Assembly: GCF_024171695.1 (NCBI RefSeq) | Contig: NZ_JAMTCF010000005.1 | Span: forward strand, 434,001 to 498,000 | Source of the DNA: Actinosynnema pretiosum | GTDB taxonomy: Bacteria > Actinomycetota > Actinomycetes > Mycobacteriales > Pseudonocardiaceae | Length of the DNA: 64,000 bases | Direction: 5' to 3' | Shown: positions 15,243 through 25,254 of the stretch, piece after piece | Layout of the letters: each line of letters starts with the position of its first letter | Position numbering within the stretch: the stretch's first letter is position 1 | The notes under the pieces: model-generated | Seen by the model: only the letters and a program-made list of their open reading frames with translations | Told to the model about the DNA's origin: nothing | Database searches by the model: none | Translations under genes and position numbers: made by a program

Positions 15243-18152
15243 ATGGACGTCACCGAGAGCACCTACGCCATGGGCCCGGCCCTGGCGCGCCACGTGCTGC
15301 CCCGGCGCGGCGACGGCAGCGCCCCCGAGCCGCAGAAACCCCCTGGTCCCGCCGACCAGGCCCTGGTCGCCGACCTCTGCCTGCGCGTCCGCTCCCGCGT
15401 CCCCGCGAACCCCCGGCTCGACGACTTCCTGCGCGGCGTCCCCGACCCGTTCGGCGCGGCCGTGCTCTACCGCGCGCTCGACGGCCTGGTCACCTCCCCC
15501 GGCAAGGCCAGGGCCCAGCGCCTGCTCACCCGCCGCTGGGCCGCCGACCACGGCCTGCCGTTCGCCGCCGAGGCGGTCACCGCCGCCACCGCCCTCACCC
15601 TCTCCCACCAGCACGAACCCCACCCCGCACCCGAGGGCCAGACCTACCACCCCCTCTGGACGCTCGACCGAGGCGCCGTCCCCCTCCGGCACGACCTCGC
15701 GCACGCCCCCGACGAGGTCCGCGCCGCCGCCCGCGCCGCGATCGCCCGCCACCGCACCACCCCGGCCGCCCGCGCCATCGCCGCGTTCCTGCTGCCCGAC
15801 GAGCCCGCCTGGACCGCCGGGCTGTGCGCCGAGATCGCCGCCGCCGACCCGGACGCCCTCGGCCACGACCTGGCGCTCCTCGTCGCCACCGTCGCCGACC
15901 GCGCCCAGTTCGAGACCGTCGTCGACCGCGCCGACCCGGAGTGCCTGACCTCCCGCCCGTGGGCCCTGCCGACCCTCGTCGCCACCCTCGGCCCGGACGA
16001 CGCGCTGCCCGGCCTCACCCGCCTGCTCCCCGCCCTCGCCGCGCCCCAGCGCGCGAAGGTCCTGGACGTCGTCGCCGAGTTCCCGTCCGACGAGGCCTTC
16101 ACCCTCGTGCTGACCGCCGGAGCCCCGGCCGTCCAGCGCAAGGCCCGCGACCGCTTCCCCCTCCGCGCCGCCCGCCTCGCCCCGGAACCCGGGCCCGCCC
16201 CCGCGACCCACCCCGAGGCCGACCCGGCCGACCTGCCCAGCCCACTCGTGAACCCGCCGTGGGAAACCCCGAAATCCCAGTCCCCACGCCTGCGCGTCGC
16301 CGACCGCCCGCACGAGCGCTGGCTGCCGGGGGAGCGCGAGGAGTGGGCCGCCCGCCCCCTGCCCGAGGTCTTCGCCGACCCCGGCGGGCTCCCCGACTGG
16401 CCCGAGGCCGTCGCCGCGCCCCACGCGGGCGCGCTCGCCTGGCACCAGCAGTTCACCCTCCTCCTGAACGCCCCCGAGGACGTCGTCACCCCCATGCTCG
16501 CCACGTGGCGCCCCGACTACCCCGTGCGCCTCGCCGAATGGGCGCACCGCCTGGCCGCCACGCACGGCCACGCCGCGTCCGCCTTCCTCAGGGACGCCGT
16601 CAAGCACGACCCGCGCGTCGCGGCCTCGGCCCTGGTCCCGCTGGCCGACGCCGACACCTCCAAGCTCCTGGCCGCCCAGCTGCTGCGCCGCACGCCCCCG
16701 CTCGCCGAGATCACCGCCTACTTCACCCGCCACGGCGCGCACGCCCTGCGCCCCCTCCTGCCCGCCCTGCTCGGCAGACCGGGGCCGTCCCGCCGCGCGG
16801 CCGAGGCGGCGCTGCGCCTGCTCGCGGGCCCCGAGCACCGCGAGCCGCTCCTGGAGACGGCCGCCGAACTCGGTCGCGCCGACGCCCTGCGCGCCCTCCT
16901 CGACGCGGGACCGCTGGACTCGCTCACCCCCACCACCCCGCCGGGCTGGCTGAACCACGCGATCCCCGCCCTGCCCCCGGTGCTCGTGGCGGGTCGCGCC
17001 CTGCCGGAGCCCGCCGTGCGCAACCTGCTGCACGTCCTCGCCGCCCACCCCGACGCCCGCCGCGCGGGCCTCGTCCCGGTCAAGCGGGTCTGCGCGGCGG
17101 ACTCGTTGGCGCGCTTCGGTTCCGCGCTCCTGGACCGCTGGCTCGCCGAGGGCGCCGACCCCGCGTCCACCTGGGTCCTCCAGGCCCAGTCCGACCTCGC
17201 CGACGACCGCGCCACCGCCGAGCTCACCGCGCTGGTCGCGCGCTGGCCGGGCGAGGGCAACCACCAGCGCGCCACGACCGGGCTCGCGGTCCTGGCGGGC
17301 ATCGGCACCGAGGAGGCGCTGCGCGGCCTTGACCGCATCGCCCGCACCGCCAAGTTCCCCGTGCTCAGGGCGGACGCGACCCGCCGGATCACCGAGGCCG
17401 CCCGCGCGGTCGGCCTGGACGCCGAGCAGCTCGCCGACCGCCTCGTCCCGCACGGCCGCCGCGCCGCCGCGGTGGTCCGCGACCAGACCAAGCGCCTGGA
17501 GCGCGCGATGGTCGAGGGCCGGACGTGGAGCGCGGCCGAGTTCCACGGCGTCCTGCGCGCGAACCCGCTGCTGCGCGACCTGGTCGACCGCCTGCTCTGG
17601 TCCACGGCGGGCGGAACCCGCTTCCGCGTCGCCGAGGACGGCACCGCGGCCGACCTCGCGGACGCCCCGGTCCCGCTGCCCGACGACACCCGGCTCCACG
17701 TCGTCCACCCGCTGCACCTGGGCGCCGACCTGCCCGCGTGGGCCGAGCTGCTCGCCGACCACGAGGTCGTCCAGCCCTTCCCGCAACTGGGCCGCCCGGT
17801 GGTCGCGCTGACCGCCGCCGAGCGCGCCACCAGCACCCTGACCAGGTTCGACGGCGCGCAGGCCGCGCCGGGGGCGCTGCTCGCCCTGGTGCGGCGCGGC
17901 TGGCGGCGCGAGGACCTCGGCGGCGGCCGGTCCGAGCCGTGGCTGACCAAGCCCCTGCGCGGCAACACCGAATTCGTCCTGCACCTGGACCGGGGCGTGC
18001 CGTTCGGCTCCTTCGCCGGGCTCCCGCGCATCCGGCTCGGCGCGCTCGACCTGGTCGAGCAGGGCTCCCCCGGACCGGATCCCCTGTTCGGCGACCAGGA
18101 CCCGGTCCGGCTGTCCGAGGAGCTGGCGCACGTCGCCGCCGCGACCGGCTGA
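15243..18152 (+). CDS. DUF4132 domain-containing protein (MolR/YehI-like), copy 1
   Basis: A 969-residue protein. The N-terminal two thirds is an Ala/Leu-rich helical array (repeated LLPALLGRPG, LPPVLVAG, NLLHVLAAHPDAR). The C-terminal third is the DUF4132 signature: RDQTKRLERAMVEGRTWSAAEF, PLLRDLVDRLLW, FRVAEDGTAADL, VVHPLHLG, AWAELLADHEVVQPFPQLGR and TLTRFDG. E. coli relatives (MolR/YehI) sit beside MoxR-type AAA and vWA genes, but the biochemical activity is unknown. It shares the entire layout with the next gene, including the motif WLPGEREEWAxRPLP (near residue 360), so the pair arose by duplication. A WGR domain, often fused in this family, is not seen. Confidence 0.8.
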   Translation: MDVTESTYAMGPALARHVLPRRGDGSAPEPQKPPGPADQALVADLCLRVRSRVPANPRLDDFLRGVPDPFGAAVLYRALDGLVTSPGKARAQRLLTRRWAADHGLPFAAEAVTAATALTLSHQHEPHPAPEGQTYHPLWTLDRGAVPLRHDLAHAPDEVRAAARAAIARHRTTPAARAIAAFLLPDEPAWTAGLCAEIAAADPDALGHDLALLVATVADRAQFETVVDRADPECLTSRPWALPTLVATLGPDDALPGLTRLLPALAAPQRAKVLDVVAEFPSDEAFTLVLTAGAPAVQRKARDRFPLRAARLAPEPGPAPATHPEADPADLPSPLVNPPWETPKSQSPRLRVADRPHERWLPGEREEWAARPLPEVFADPGGLPDWPEAVAAPHAGALAWHQQFTLLLNAPEDVVTPMLATWRPDYPVRLAEWAHRLAATHGHAASAFLRDAVKHDPRVAASALVPLADADTSKLLAAQLLRRTPPLAEITAYFTRHGAHALRPLLPALLGRPGPSRRAAEAALRLLAGPEHREPLLETAAELGRADALRALLDAGPLDSLTPTTPPGWLNHAIPALPPVLVAGRALPEPAVRNLLHVLAAHPDARRAGLVPVKRVCAADSLARFGSALLDRWLAEGADPASTWVLQAQSDLADDRATAELTALVARWPGEGNHQRATTGLAVLAGIGTEEALRGLDRIARTAKFPVLRADATRRITEAARAVGLDAEQLADRLVPHGRRAAAVVRDQTKRLERAMVEGRTWSAAEFHGVLRANPLLRDLVDRLLWSTAGGTRFRVAEDGTAADLADAPVPLPDDTRLHVVHPLHLGADLPAWAELLADHEVVQPFPQLGRPVVALTAAERATSTLTRFDGAQAAPGALLALVRRGWRREDLGGGRSEPWLTKPLRGNTEFVLHLDRGVPFGSFAGLPRIRLGALDLVEQGSPGPDPLFGDQDPVRLSEELAHVAAATG

Positions 18153-18219
18153 CGACCCGACCGGGCGAACACCGCAGGACCGGCCTCCCCGGTCCCCGGA
18201 AATCGTCAGACCCCCTCGC

Positions 18220-18225
18220 TAGCGT
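18220..18225 (+). promoter_or_regulatory. -10 box upstream of the second DUF4132 gene
   Basis: TAGCGT at 18220-18225 lies 30 nt before the GTG at 18256, in the 90-bp gap between the paralogues, so copy 2 may have its own promoter. Confidence 0.4.
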
Positions 18226-18255
18226 CCTGACCGGCGATTCCGAGTGAGGGGGCGG

Positions 18256-21200
18256 GTGTCCACGGTGGACGGGTACGTCATGGGGGCCGCGCGGGCGCGG
18301 CAGGTGCTGTCCCGGCGCGGTGACGGTCGAGGGCCCGGCGCGCCGGTCGTGGCCACGGGGCAGGACCGGGTCGTGGTCGACTCGCTCGTCGGCGAGGCGC
18401 GCGACGCGGTGCACCCGTCCGGCGAGCACCACGCGGCGCTGAACGCCCTGTTCGCCGGTCGTCCCGAGCCCGCAGGGGCGGCGCTGCTCTACCACGCGCT
18501 GTGCGCCAGGGTGCACTCCCCGAACCTGGGCAAGGCGCTGGCGCTGCTGGTGGTCGACTGGATCACCCGGCACGGGGTCCCGTTCGCCGCCGAGGCCGTC
18601 CTCGCCGCCACGGGCGTCCGGATGGACGGCGGCCCGGTGCTCGTGGACGGCCGCACCGCCTGGCGCCACGAGAAGGCGGACCCGGACGCCTTCTACTCCT
18701 CGCTCTTCCTGTTCGACCGGGGCGCGGTGCTGCTGCGCCGCGCGCTCGCCACCGCGCCCGACGAGGTCCGCGCCGAAGCGCTGGCCGCGATGCAGCCGCA
18801 CCGCGACGTGAACATGGCCGCGCGCGTCCTCGCGTCGTTCCTGGCGCCTGACGAGAGCGCGTGGGCCGACGACCTGTTCGCCCGCGTCGGCGCTCCGGCC
18901 CCGCACCGCTCCGGCAACGACTTCGCCGTGCTCGCCGCGAGCGCGCGCACCCCCGAGGACCTGGACCGGTTCCTGCACCGGAGCGACCTGGAGGGCCTGG
19001 AGTCGCGCGGCTGGGCGTTCCCGACCCTGGTCGACGCGATCGGTCCGGAGGCGGCGCTGCCGAGGCTGGTGTCGCTGCTGCCGAGGTTGACGAAGGCGTT
19101 GCGCGGCAAGGTGCTCGACCTGGTCGCCGAGTTCCCGTCGGACGAGGCATTCGCCGTCGTGGTCGAGCGCGCCGACGCCCACCCGGCCCCGCTGCGGGCG
19201 GCCAGGAAGCTGTTCCCGGAGCGTGCGTCCCGCCTCCGCCCCACCGCGCCCGCCCGGAGGGACCACGGCCTGCCGGAGGCGCTCCCGGCCGACCTGCCCA
19301 GCCCGCTGGCCGACCCGCCGTGGGAGGCGCGCCGGGTGGAGTTCCCCAGGGTCAAGGGCCTGCAGGTGATCGACCGACCGGGCGAGTCGTGGCTGCCGGG
19401 CGAACGCGAGGAGTGGGCGTCCCGCCCGCTGCCCGCGCACCTGGTGAAGACGACGGGCCTGCCGGAACTCGCCGCGCCCGAGTCGGCGCGCTCCGACCGG
19501 CCGTCCGGGATTCCGGACCCCGAAGCCGCGCCGTCGTCCGGAGCCACCCCGGCAGGGGCCGCCGCCGCGACCCCGGTGTCCGGAGCCGCCGCCGCGCCCG
19601 ACCCCACCCCGCTGATCGACTGGCCGGAGGCGGTGCGGGCGACGATCGCGGGGGAGTACGGGACGAAGCGGCAGCACGCGGTGCTGCTCAACGCGCCGCC
19701 CGACCTGCTCCCCGACCTGCTGGAGCGCTGGGAGCCCGAGTCGTTCTGGGACCTGCCCGACTGGGGTCCCCGCCTGGTCGCCACCCACGGCCACGCCGCC
19801 GCCACGCTGCTGTGGCGGGCGCCCGCCGCGCAGGAGCACGTCGTGGCGTCCGCGCTCCTCCCGCTCACCGACGCCCGCAGCGCGTCCCGGTTCGCCCGCT
19901 GGCTCACCAGCCGAGGCGGTCCCGTCGAGCAGGCCACCGAGCACTTCACCCGGCACGGCGCGCACGCCCTGCGCCCGCTGATCCCGGCCCTGCTGAACCG
20001 CCCGAACCCGAACCGCCCCACCGCTGCGGGCCAGGCCGCCGAGGCCGCGCTGCGGGTCGTCGCCACCACGCCCGAGCGCGTCGCCGAGGTGCTGGCGGTG
20101 GCCGCCGAGTACGGCCCGGAGGCCGAGGCGGCGGTGCGGGTGCTGCTGGACGGCGACCCGCTCGACCTCCTGCTCGCCCGCGCCCCCGCCCTGCCCGACT
20201 GGCTGGAGGACGCCGTCCCCGGCCTGCCCCCGGTGCTGCTGGCGGACGGCCGCGCGCTGCCCGAGTCGGCGGTCCGGAACCTGCTGCGCGTGCTCGCCGC
20301 CGTCCCCGACGCCCGCGCGGCGGGGCTGGAACCGGTGAAGCGGGTGTGCGCGCCCGAGCCGCTGGCCCGGTTCGGCTTCGCGCTGCTGCGGCTGTGGCTG
20401 CGCGAGGGCGCCGAGCCCAAGCACTCCTGGGTCCTGCAGGCCCAGGGGCTCCTCGGTGACGACCGGACCGCCGTCGACCTCGGCGAGCTGGTCAACGCCT
20501 GGCCGGGGCAGGGCGCGCACCAGCGGGCCTCGGTGGGGCTGGACGCGCTGGTCGGGATCGGCACCAAGGTCGCGATGCACCAGCTCGACACCATCGCGCG
20601 CAAAGCCAAGTTCAAGAGCGTCGAGAGCGCGGCCGGAGCGCGGGTGCGGGAGGTCTCGGCCAAGCTCGGCCTGACCGACGAGCAGTTCGCCGACTTGGTG
20701 GTCCCCGACTTCGGCCTCACCACCGGCGCCGTCTTCGACTACGGCCCGCGCCGTTTCACGCTGGCGTTCGACGAACTGCTCACCCCGCTGCTGGTCACCG
20801 AGGACGGCAAGCGCCGCAAGAGCGCCCCGAAGATCGCCGCGACCGACGACCGGGAACTGGCGCAGGCCGCGCAGGACCGCTTCAAGGCGCTGTGCAAGGG
20901 CATCCGCGCCGTGGCGCGCGACCAGCTGGCCAGGATGGAGCGGGCGATGGTGTCCGGTCGCACGTGGACGGTCCGCGAGTTCCGCGAGGTCCTCCTGGCC
21001 CACGCCCTGCTGCGCGACCCGCTGGAACGCCTGGTGCTGACCCTGCTCGACGGCGACCGGACGACGCACTTCCGCCTGGCCGAGGACGGCACGGCGGCGG
21101 ACCTGTCCGAGACGACCGTCCCCCTGCCGGACGAGGCGCTCCTGCGCATCGCCCACCCCGTGCACCTGGGCAGGCGGGACGTCGAGGCGTGGTCGGAGCT

Positions 21201-21597
21201 GTTCGCCGACTACGAGATCGTGCAACCGTTCCAGCAGCTGGGCAGACACGTGGTCACGCTGACCGACGAGGAACGAGCGGGCTCGACCGTGACCCGCTTC
21301 GACGGCACGCCCGCGAAGCCGGGCAGGCTGCTGGGCCTGCTGCGCCAGGGCTGGGAGCGCAGGGGTTACGGCAAGTGGCTGGCGGCCCACCCGTCCGACG
21401 CGGTCCTGATGGAACTGGCCCTGGAGCGGGACCTCCCGTACAGCTCCTTCGACGGCCTGGCGGACATCCCGGTTGGCCCGGTGCGCCTGCACCACGCGGA
21501 CGGCCGGGAGGAGGGGGATCCCCCGCTGTTCACCGACCTGGACCCGGTCGAGGTGTCGGAGGCGTTGGCGGCACTGGCGACGGCACTGCGCGGATGA
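18256..21597 (+). CDS. DUF4132 domain-containing protein (MolR/YehI-like), copy 2
   Basis: About 1113 residues, paralogous to the gene before it: N-terminus VSTVDGYVMGAARARQVLSRRGDG matches the TYAMGPALARHVLPRRGDG of copy 1. The same helical array leads to a C-terminal DUF4132 region (RMERAMVSGRTWTVREF, FRLAEDGTAADLSE, IAHPVHLG, ELFADYEIVQPFQQLGRHVV, STVTRFDG). It differs by an Ala/Pro-rich insert near 19480-19610 and an additional segment (about 20730-20880: FDYGPRRFTLAFDELLTPLLV) before the DUF4132 core. Several GTG codons could start it (18244, 18256, 18265); 18256 fits the paralogue and the GAGGGGG site. Role unknown. Confidence 0.8.
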   Translation: MSTVDGYVMGAARARQVLSRRGDGRGPGAPVVATGQDRVVVDSLVGEARDAVHPSGEHHAALNALFAGRPEPAGAALLYHALCARVHSPNLGKALALLVVDWITRHGVPFAAEAVLAATGVRMDGGPVLVDGRTAWRHEKADPDAFYSSLFLFDRGAVLLRRALATAPDEVRAEALAAMQPHRDVNMAARVLASFLAPDESAWADDLFARVGAPAPHRSGNDFAVLAASARTPEDLDRFLHRSDLEGLESRGWAFPTLVDAIGPEAALPRLVSLLPRLTKALRGKVLDLVAEFPSDEAFAVVVERADAHPAPLRAARKLFPERASRLRPTAPARRDHGLPEALPADLPSPLADPPWEARRVEFPRVKGLQVIDRPGESWLPGEREEWASRPLPAHLVKTTGLPELAAPESARSDRPSGIPDPEAAPSSGATPAGAAAATPVSGAAAAPDPTPLIDWPEAVRATIAGEYGTKRQHAVLLNAPPDLLPDLLERWEPESFWDLPDWGPRLVATHGHAAATLLWRAPAAQEHVVASALLPLTDARSASRFARWLTSRGGPVEQATEHFTRHGAHALRPLIPALLNRPNPNRPTAAGQAAEAALRVVATTPERVAEVLAVAAEYGPEAEAAVRVLLDGDPLDLLLARAPALPDWLEDAVPGLPPVLLADGRALPESAVRNLLRVLAAVPDARAAGLEPVKRVCAPEPLARFGFALLRLWLREGAEPKHSWVLQAQGLLGDDRTAVDLGELVNAWPGQGAHQRASVGLDALVGIGTKVAMHQLDTIARKAKFKSVESAAGARVREVSAKLGLTDEQFADLVVPDFGLTTGAVFDYGPRRFTLAFDELLTPLLVTEDGKRRKSAPKIAATDDRELAQAAQDRFKALCKGIRAVARDQLARMERAMVSGRTWTVREFREVLLAHALLRDPLERLVLTLLDGDRTTHFRLAEDGTAADLSETTVPLPDEALLRIAHPVHLGRRDVEAWSELFADYEIVQPFQQLGRHVVTLTDEERAGSTVTRFDGTPAKPGRLLGLLRQGWERRGYGKWLAAHPSDAVLMELALERDLPYSSFDGLADIPVGPVRLHHADGREEGDPPLFTDLDPVEVSEALAALATALRG

Positions 21598-21667
21598 CCG
21601 CTCCAGGAGGACGATGACCGCTCCGGCGGGACGGACACGGGGCCCCGCGCACCACCGCGCGCTCAGA

Positions 21668-21715
21668 CGTGCGGCCGGGCGCGTGGGTGGTGCGGGCGTG
21701 CGGCCGGGCGCGTGG
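21668..21715 (+). repeat. 19-bp direct repeat in a gene-free stretch
   Basis: CGTGCGGCCGGGCGCGTGG occurs at 21668-21686 and again at 21697-21715 (29-bp period), upstream of the PadR operator. It may be a chance duplication or a paired binding site. Confidence 0.5.
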
Positions 21716-21776
21716 CGTGGCTGTCGCCTGTCACCTGTCGTCGTGTCCTGACCTGCGTGTTCAGTTCGCCCGCCCA

Positions 21777-21797
21777 CTACCTTGCGGTGCAAGGTAG
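21777..21797. promoter_or_regulatory. Probable PadR operator
   Basis: Perfect inverted repeat CTACCTTGC-GGT-GCAAGGTAG just 11 nt before the padR-like ATG (21808), in the right place for autorepression. Confidence 0.7.
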
Positions 21798-21807
21798 CAT
21801 GTTGTGC

Positions 21808-22161
21808 ATGGAAGCCGGGGGCGCTGATCGCAGTCCGTTGGCGCAGATGCGCCGAGGGGTCGTGGAGCACTGCGTGCTCGCCCTGCTCCGCGATCGCGAG
21901 CGGTACGCGGTCGAGCTGGTCGAGGTGCTCCGGGAGCGCGGGCTCATCGCGGGCGAGGGGACGGTCTACCCCCTGCTCGCCCGGTTGCGGAAGCAGGGAC
22001 TGGTCGAGACCCAGTGGCAGGAGAGCGGCAGCGGGCCGCCTCGGCGGTACTACCGCGCCAGCGCCGAGGGGGTCGCGGCCGTGGAGCGCTTCGCCCGTGA
22101 CTGGGCGGTGCTGCGGGACTCGGTCGACCTGGTCATCGAAGGTGAGGGGGAACGCGCGTGA
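21808..22161 (+). CDS. PadR family transcriptional regulator
   Basis: A 117-residue winged-helix protein: LAQMRRGVVEHCVLALLRDRERYAVELVEVLRERGLIAGEGTVYPLLARLRKQGLVETQW, then the wing SGPPRRYYRAS, characteristic of PadR-s1 regulators. It overlaps the next gene by a GTGA, so the two are translationally coupled; PadR plus HAAS-domain membrane partner is a frequent pair in Gram-positive bacteria. An alternative ATG at 21799 would add three residues. A 9-bp inverted repeat directly upstream is its likely operator. Confidence 0.9.
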   Translation: MEAGGADRSPLAQMRRGVVEHCVLALLRDRERYAVELVEVLRERGLIAGEGTVYPLLARLRKQGLVETQWQESGSGPPRRYYRASAEGVAAVERFARDWAVLRDSVDLVIEGEGERA

Positions 22162-22844
22162 ACGAGTCGATCGACGAGCACCCGCTGGTCAGCGCCTATC
22201 TGGAGGAGTTGCTCCTGCTGGCCTCGCGGCTCACGCCCCGTCGACGGGCCGAGCTGGTGGGCGACATCGCCGGGCACATCGCCGAGTCGTTGCCCGAGCA
22301 CCCCACCGAGGCGCAGATCCGCCAGGTGCTCGACCGGGTGGGCGACCCGCAGGAGATCGTCGACGCCGAGATCGCCGAGAATCCACTGCCCCACAACGGA
22401 AACAGCAACGGAAACGGCAACGGCAGCGGCAGCGGGACCGGTGGCGGCGGTGGCGCGGTGGGGACCCCGCCGGTCGACCCGTCCGCGCGGCTCCCGCTCA
22501 CCCCGGTCGACGTCGCGGGTCTGGTGCTGCTGCTCATCGGACCCGCGCTGCTCCCACCGGTCGGCTACCTGATCGGCGCCGTCCTGGTCGTCGCCTCACC
22601 GCGCTGGTCGGTCGCCGCCCGCCTGCTGTTCGTCGCCGCGCCCGCCGTGGTGGTCTTCGGGTACTTCGTCGGAGCCGTGGCCCAGGGCGCGTGGCACAGC
22701 CTCTCCGACCTGGTCGACGACCCCTACGGCGCGGCGGGCTCGTTCCTCGGCACCTGGGTGTCCGTGCTGCTCTGCACCACGCTCCAGGTCATCGCCCTGC
22801 TCCTCCAGTGGCGCCACACGGATCGTCGACCGGTCACCGCCTGA
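22158..22844 (+). CDS. HAAS (DUF1700-like) domain membrane protein
   Basis: A 228-residue membrane protein. The N-terminal HAAS-like helical module (HPLVSAYLEELLLLASRLTPRRRAELVGDIAGHI...IRQVLDRVGDPQEIVDAEI, residues 7-76) is followed by an Asn/Gly/Ser low-complexity linker (about 81-102) and three to four transmembrane helices from about residue 116. Such proteins are co-encoded with PadR regulators and are thought to transmit an envelope signal to them. It starts at GTG 22158 inside the padR stop. Confidence 0.82.
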   Translation: MNESIDEHPLVSAYLEELLLLASRLTPRRRAELVGDIAGHIAESLPEHPTEAQIRQVLDRVGDPQEIVDAEIAENPLPHNGNSNGNGNGSGSGTGGGGGAVGTPPVDPSARLPLTPVDVAGLVLLLIGPALLPPVGYLIGAVLVVASPRWSVAARLLFVAAPAVVVFGYFVGAVAQGAWHSLSDLVDDPYGAAGSFLGTWVSVLLCTTLQVIALLLQWRHTDRRPVTA

Positions 22845-22861
22845 CCGCACCACGCCCACCG

Positions 22862-22894
22862 GCGCCCGGCCCGTCCCACCGGACGGCCGGGCGC
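22862..22894 (+). terminator. Hairpin terminator of the PadR/HAAS operon
   Basis: GCGCCCGGCCCGTCC (22862-22876) pairs with GGACGGCCGGGCGC (22881-22894) with one bulged C, 17 nt after the stop. Confidence 0.6.
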
Positions 22895-23155
22895 TCGTCC
22901 GCGCCCGACGCCGCACCGTCCACTGTGGCCTCAACCGCCCCGCCCACCCTCTCCGGCGAAACCGTCCACCACCTTCCCCCGCACCGGGTTACCGTCCCCG
23001 CGCAGGAGGCGATCTCCTACTCAAGTCGCAATCCGATCCCCGCCCTGCGCCAGAAGACCCGACCCCGCTGCCCGCAATAGCTTCTAGGACAACCGAAGCC
23101 GGACCGCGCACACCGAGGTCCGGCACACCCGATCCCGGAAGGCAGCACCGAGCAC
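22895..23155. other. Gene-free stretch, probable promoter region of the serine hydrolase operon
   Basis: No open frame with coding character is seen. The stretch 23010-23090 is relatively AT-rich (CTACTCAAGTCGCAATCC, AATAGCTTCTAGGAC) and probably holds the promoter of the downstream three-gene unit. A partial copy of the GTCCACTGTGG palindrome lies at 22918. Confidence 0.4.
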
Positions 23156-25210
23156 GTGAGCCCCCACGACGCACCCCCGAGGCCCTCGGCGCCGCCGCGC
23201 GCCGCCCGTTCGCGCAGGGCGGGCGCGCTGGTCGCGGTCGCCGCCGCCGCGCTGCTCGCCGGTTGCGGCGCGGCGCCCGGTCAGGGGCCTGCCCCGCACG
23301 TCACCACCCCCGCCGCGCCCGAGACCGCCCGGCTCACCGAGGCCGACGTCAACGCCTGGCTCGACGGCGTCATCCCGGCCGGTCTGGAGAACGGCGGGGT
23401 CGTCGGCGCCACGGTCTCCGTCGTCCACGACGGCCGGATCCTCACCTCGCGCGGCTACGGCCTCGCCGCGACCGGCGCCGCCGACACCCCGGTCGACCCC
23501 GAGAAGCACCTGTTCCGGCCCGGTTCGGTGTCCAAGCTGGTCACCGCCACCGCCGTCATGCAGCAGGTCCAGGCGGGCAAGATCGACCTCGACGCGGACA
23601 TCAAGCAGTACCTCGACTTCGACCTCCCCACCGAGTTCGACACGCCCATCACCACCCGCCACCTGCTCACCCACACCCCCGGCTTCGAGGAGCGCGTCAC
23701 CAACCTGCTCCGCCTGGACGGCGTGCCCGCGAACCTGCGCGAGGGCCTGGTGACCGACCCGCCGGTGCAGGTCTACGAGCCGGGCACCACCCCCGCGTAC
23801 TCCAACTACGGCAACTCGCTGGCCGGCTACCTGGTCGAGCGGGTCACCGGCACCCGGTTCGAGGACTACGTCCAGCGCGAGGTCTTCGACCGGATCGGCA
23901 TGGCGTCCTCCTCGTTCGAGCAGCCGCTGCCCGAGCGCCTGGCCGACCGCATGTCCGGCGGCTACAACGACTCCGCCAACCCCGCCGCCCAGCCGTTCGA
24001 GATCGTCACCACCCCGCCCGCGGGCGCGCTGTCCGCCTCCGCCACCGACATGGCCCGCTTCATGCTGGCCCACCTCGGCGCGCAGACCGGCGGCACGCCG
24101 CTGCTGGACGAGGCGACCACGAAGCTCATGCACCAGGGCGCCCTCGGCGTCGAGCAGCTCGGCGGCATCGCGGACGGCCCGCGCATGACGCTCGGCTTCT
24201 TCGACGAGAGCCGCAACGGCCACCGCATCATCGGCCACGGCGGCGACACGAACTTCTTCCACTCGCACCTCCAGCTCTACCCCGGCGCGGCCCCCGGCCA
24301 GGGCACCGGCCTGTTCGTCTCGTTCAACAGCACCGGCGTCAACGGCGGCGTGCAGGGCGTGCGCAACGCCGTGCTGAACGGCTTCGCCGACCGCTACTTC
24401 CCGAAGGGCGCAGCCGCCGAGGGCGCCCCGGCGGTGGAGTACGACCACGACGCCGCCCCGCTCGACCGGGTCCAGGCCGCGAAGCTGGCCGCGCGCGTCC
24501 AGGGCGAGTACGACTCGTCCCGCCGCATGGACTCCACGCTGCTCTCCGCGATCGACCTGACCAGCCGCACCACCGTCACCGCCCGCGAGGACGGCACCCT
24601 GCTCTTCCAGCCAGGCCCCGCCTCCGCGAGCCCGGCGGTCTACGAGGCCATCGGCGAGCACACCTGGCGCGAGGTCGGCGGCCAGCGCGTGCTGTCCACC
24701 CGGATCGAGGACGACCGGGTCACCGGCATCGCCTACGAGGACGCGTTCACCCTGCTGCCCACCCCGGCGCAGCGCTCGGCGGGCCTGGTGCTCCCGGTGC
24801 TGATCGGCTCGCTCGTCGTCCTCGCGCTGGCCGTGATCTCCTGGCCGATCGCGGCCGTCGCCCGCCGCGCCATGGGCGTGGCTCCCCGCGACCGCGCCGG
24901 TCGACTCGCCCGCGTCCTGGCCAAGGTCGGCACCCTGCTCGGCGTGCTCGCCGCCGCGGGCTGGGCGGTCTCGGTGACGGGGCTGATGCAGCTCCAGGAC
25001 ATCCCCGTCGCGCAGATCCGCGTCCTCCAGCTCTTCCAGCTGCTCGCGCTGCTCGCGGTGCTCCCGGCGGGCGTGCGCCTGCACGACGACGTCCGCCGCC
25101 GCACCGGGTGGACCAGGGTGGTCGGCAGCGCGCTGGTGCTGCTGGCGCTGATCGGCCTCGGCTGGTTCGCCGTGGAGTTCAACTTCCTGGCGCTGGACAT
25201 CTCCTACTGA
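23156..25210 (+). CDS. Lipoprotein serine hydrolase (beta-lactamase/PBP4*-like) with C-terminal membrane domain
   Basis: A 684-residue protein. Lipobox LLAGCG (Cys about residue 38) anchors it outside the membrane. The serine beta-lactamase-like domain carries SxxK (GSVSKLVT, about residue 124), YxN (PAYSNYGNS) and HGG ([12 protein letters not shown]), i.e. the active-site set of class C/DD-peptidase-type enzymes. After a beta-rich linker, four hydrophobic helices (about residues 540-680) form a membrane domain. Likely an exported esterase or D-aminopeptidase rather than a resistance enzyme. The histidine kinase gene begins 44 nt downstream, so it probably shares the operon and the signal. 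Confidence 0.85.
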   Translation: MSPHDAPPRPSAPPRAARSRRAGALVAVAAAALLAGCGAAPGQGPAPHVTTPAAPETARLTEADVNAWLDGVIPAGLENGGVVGATVSVVHDGRILTSRGYGLAATGAADTPVDPEKHLFRPGSVSKLVTATAVMQQVQAGKIDLDADIKQYLDFDLPTEFDTPITTRHLLTHTPGFEERVTNLLRLDGVPANLREGLVTDPPVQVYEPGTTPAYSNYGNSLAGYLVERVTGTRFEDYVQREVFDRIGMASSSFEQPLPERLADRMSGGYNDSANPAAQPFEIVTTPPAGALSASATDMARFMLAHLGAQTGGTPLLDEATTKLMHQGALGVEQLGGIADGPRMTLGFFDESRNGHRIIGHGGDTNFFHSHLQLYPGAAPGQGTGLFVSFNSTGVNGGVQGVRNAVLNGFADRYFPKGAAAEGAPAVEYDHDAAPLDRVQAAKLAARVQGEYDSSRRMDSTLLSAIDLTSRTTVTAREDGTLLFQPGPASASPAVYEAIGEHTWREVGGQRVLSTRIEDDRVTGIAYEDAFTLLPTPAQRSAGLVLPVLIGSLVVLALAVISWPIAAVARRAMGVAPRDRAGRLARVLAKVGTLLGVLAAAGWAVSVTGLMQLQDIPVAQIRVLQLFQLLALLAVLPAGVRLHDDVRRRTGWTRVVGSALVLLALIGLGWFAVEFNFLALDISY

Positions 25211-25254
25211 CCCCGCCCGGCGCGAGCCGGACCGCACCGAGGACTCTCACGCAC

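Noticed and set aside
15117..18131. Thousand-codon antisense frame opposite the first DUF4132 gene
   Set aside because: The sense strand has clear DUF4132 motifs, start and ribosome site; the antisense product is compositionally biased and has no domain.
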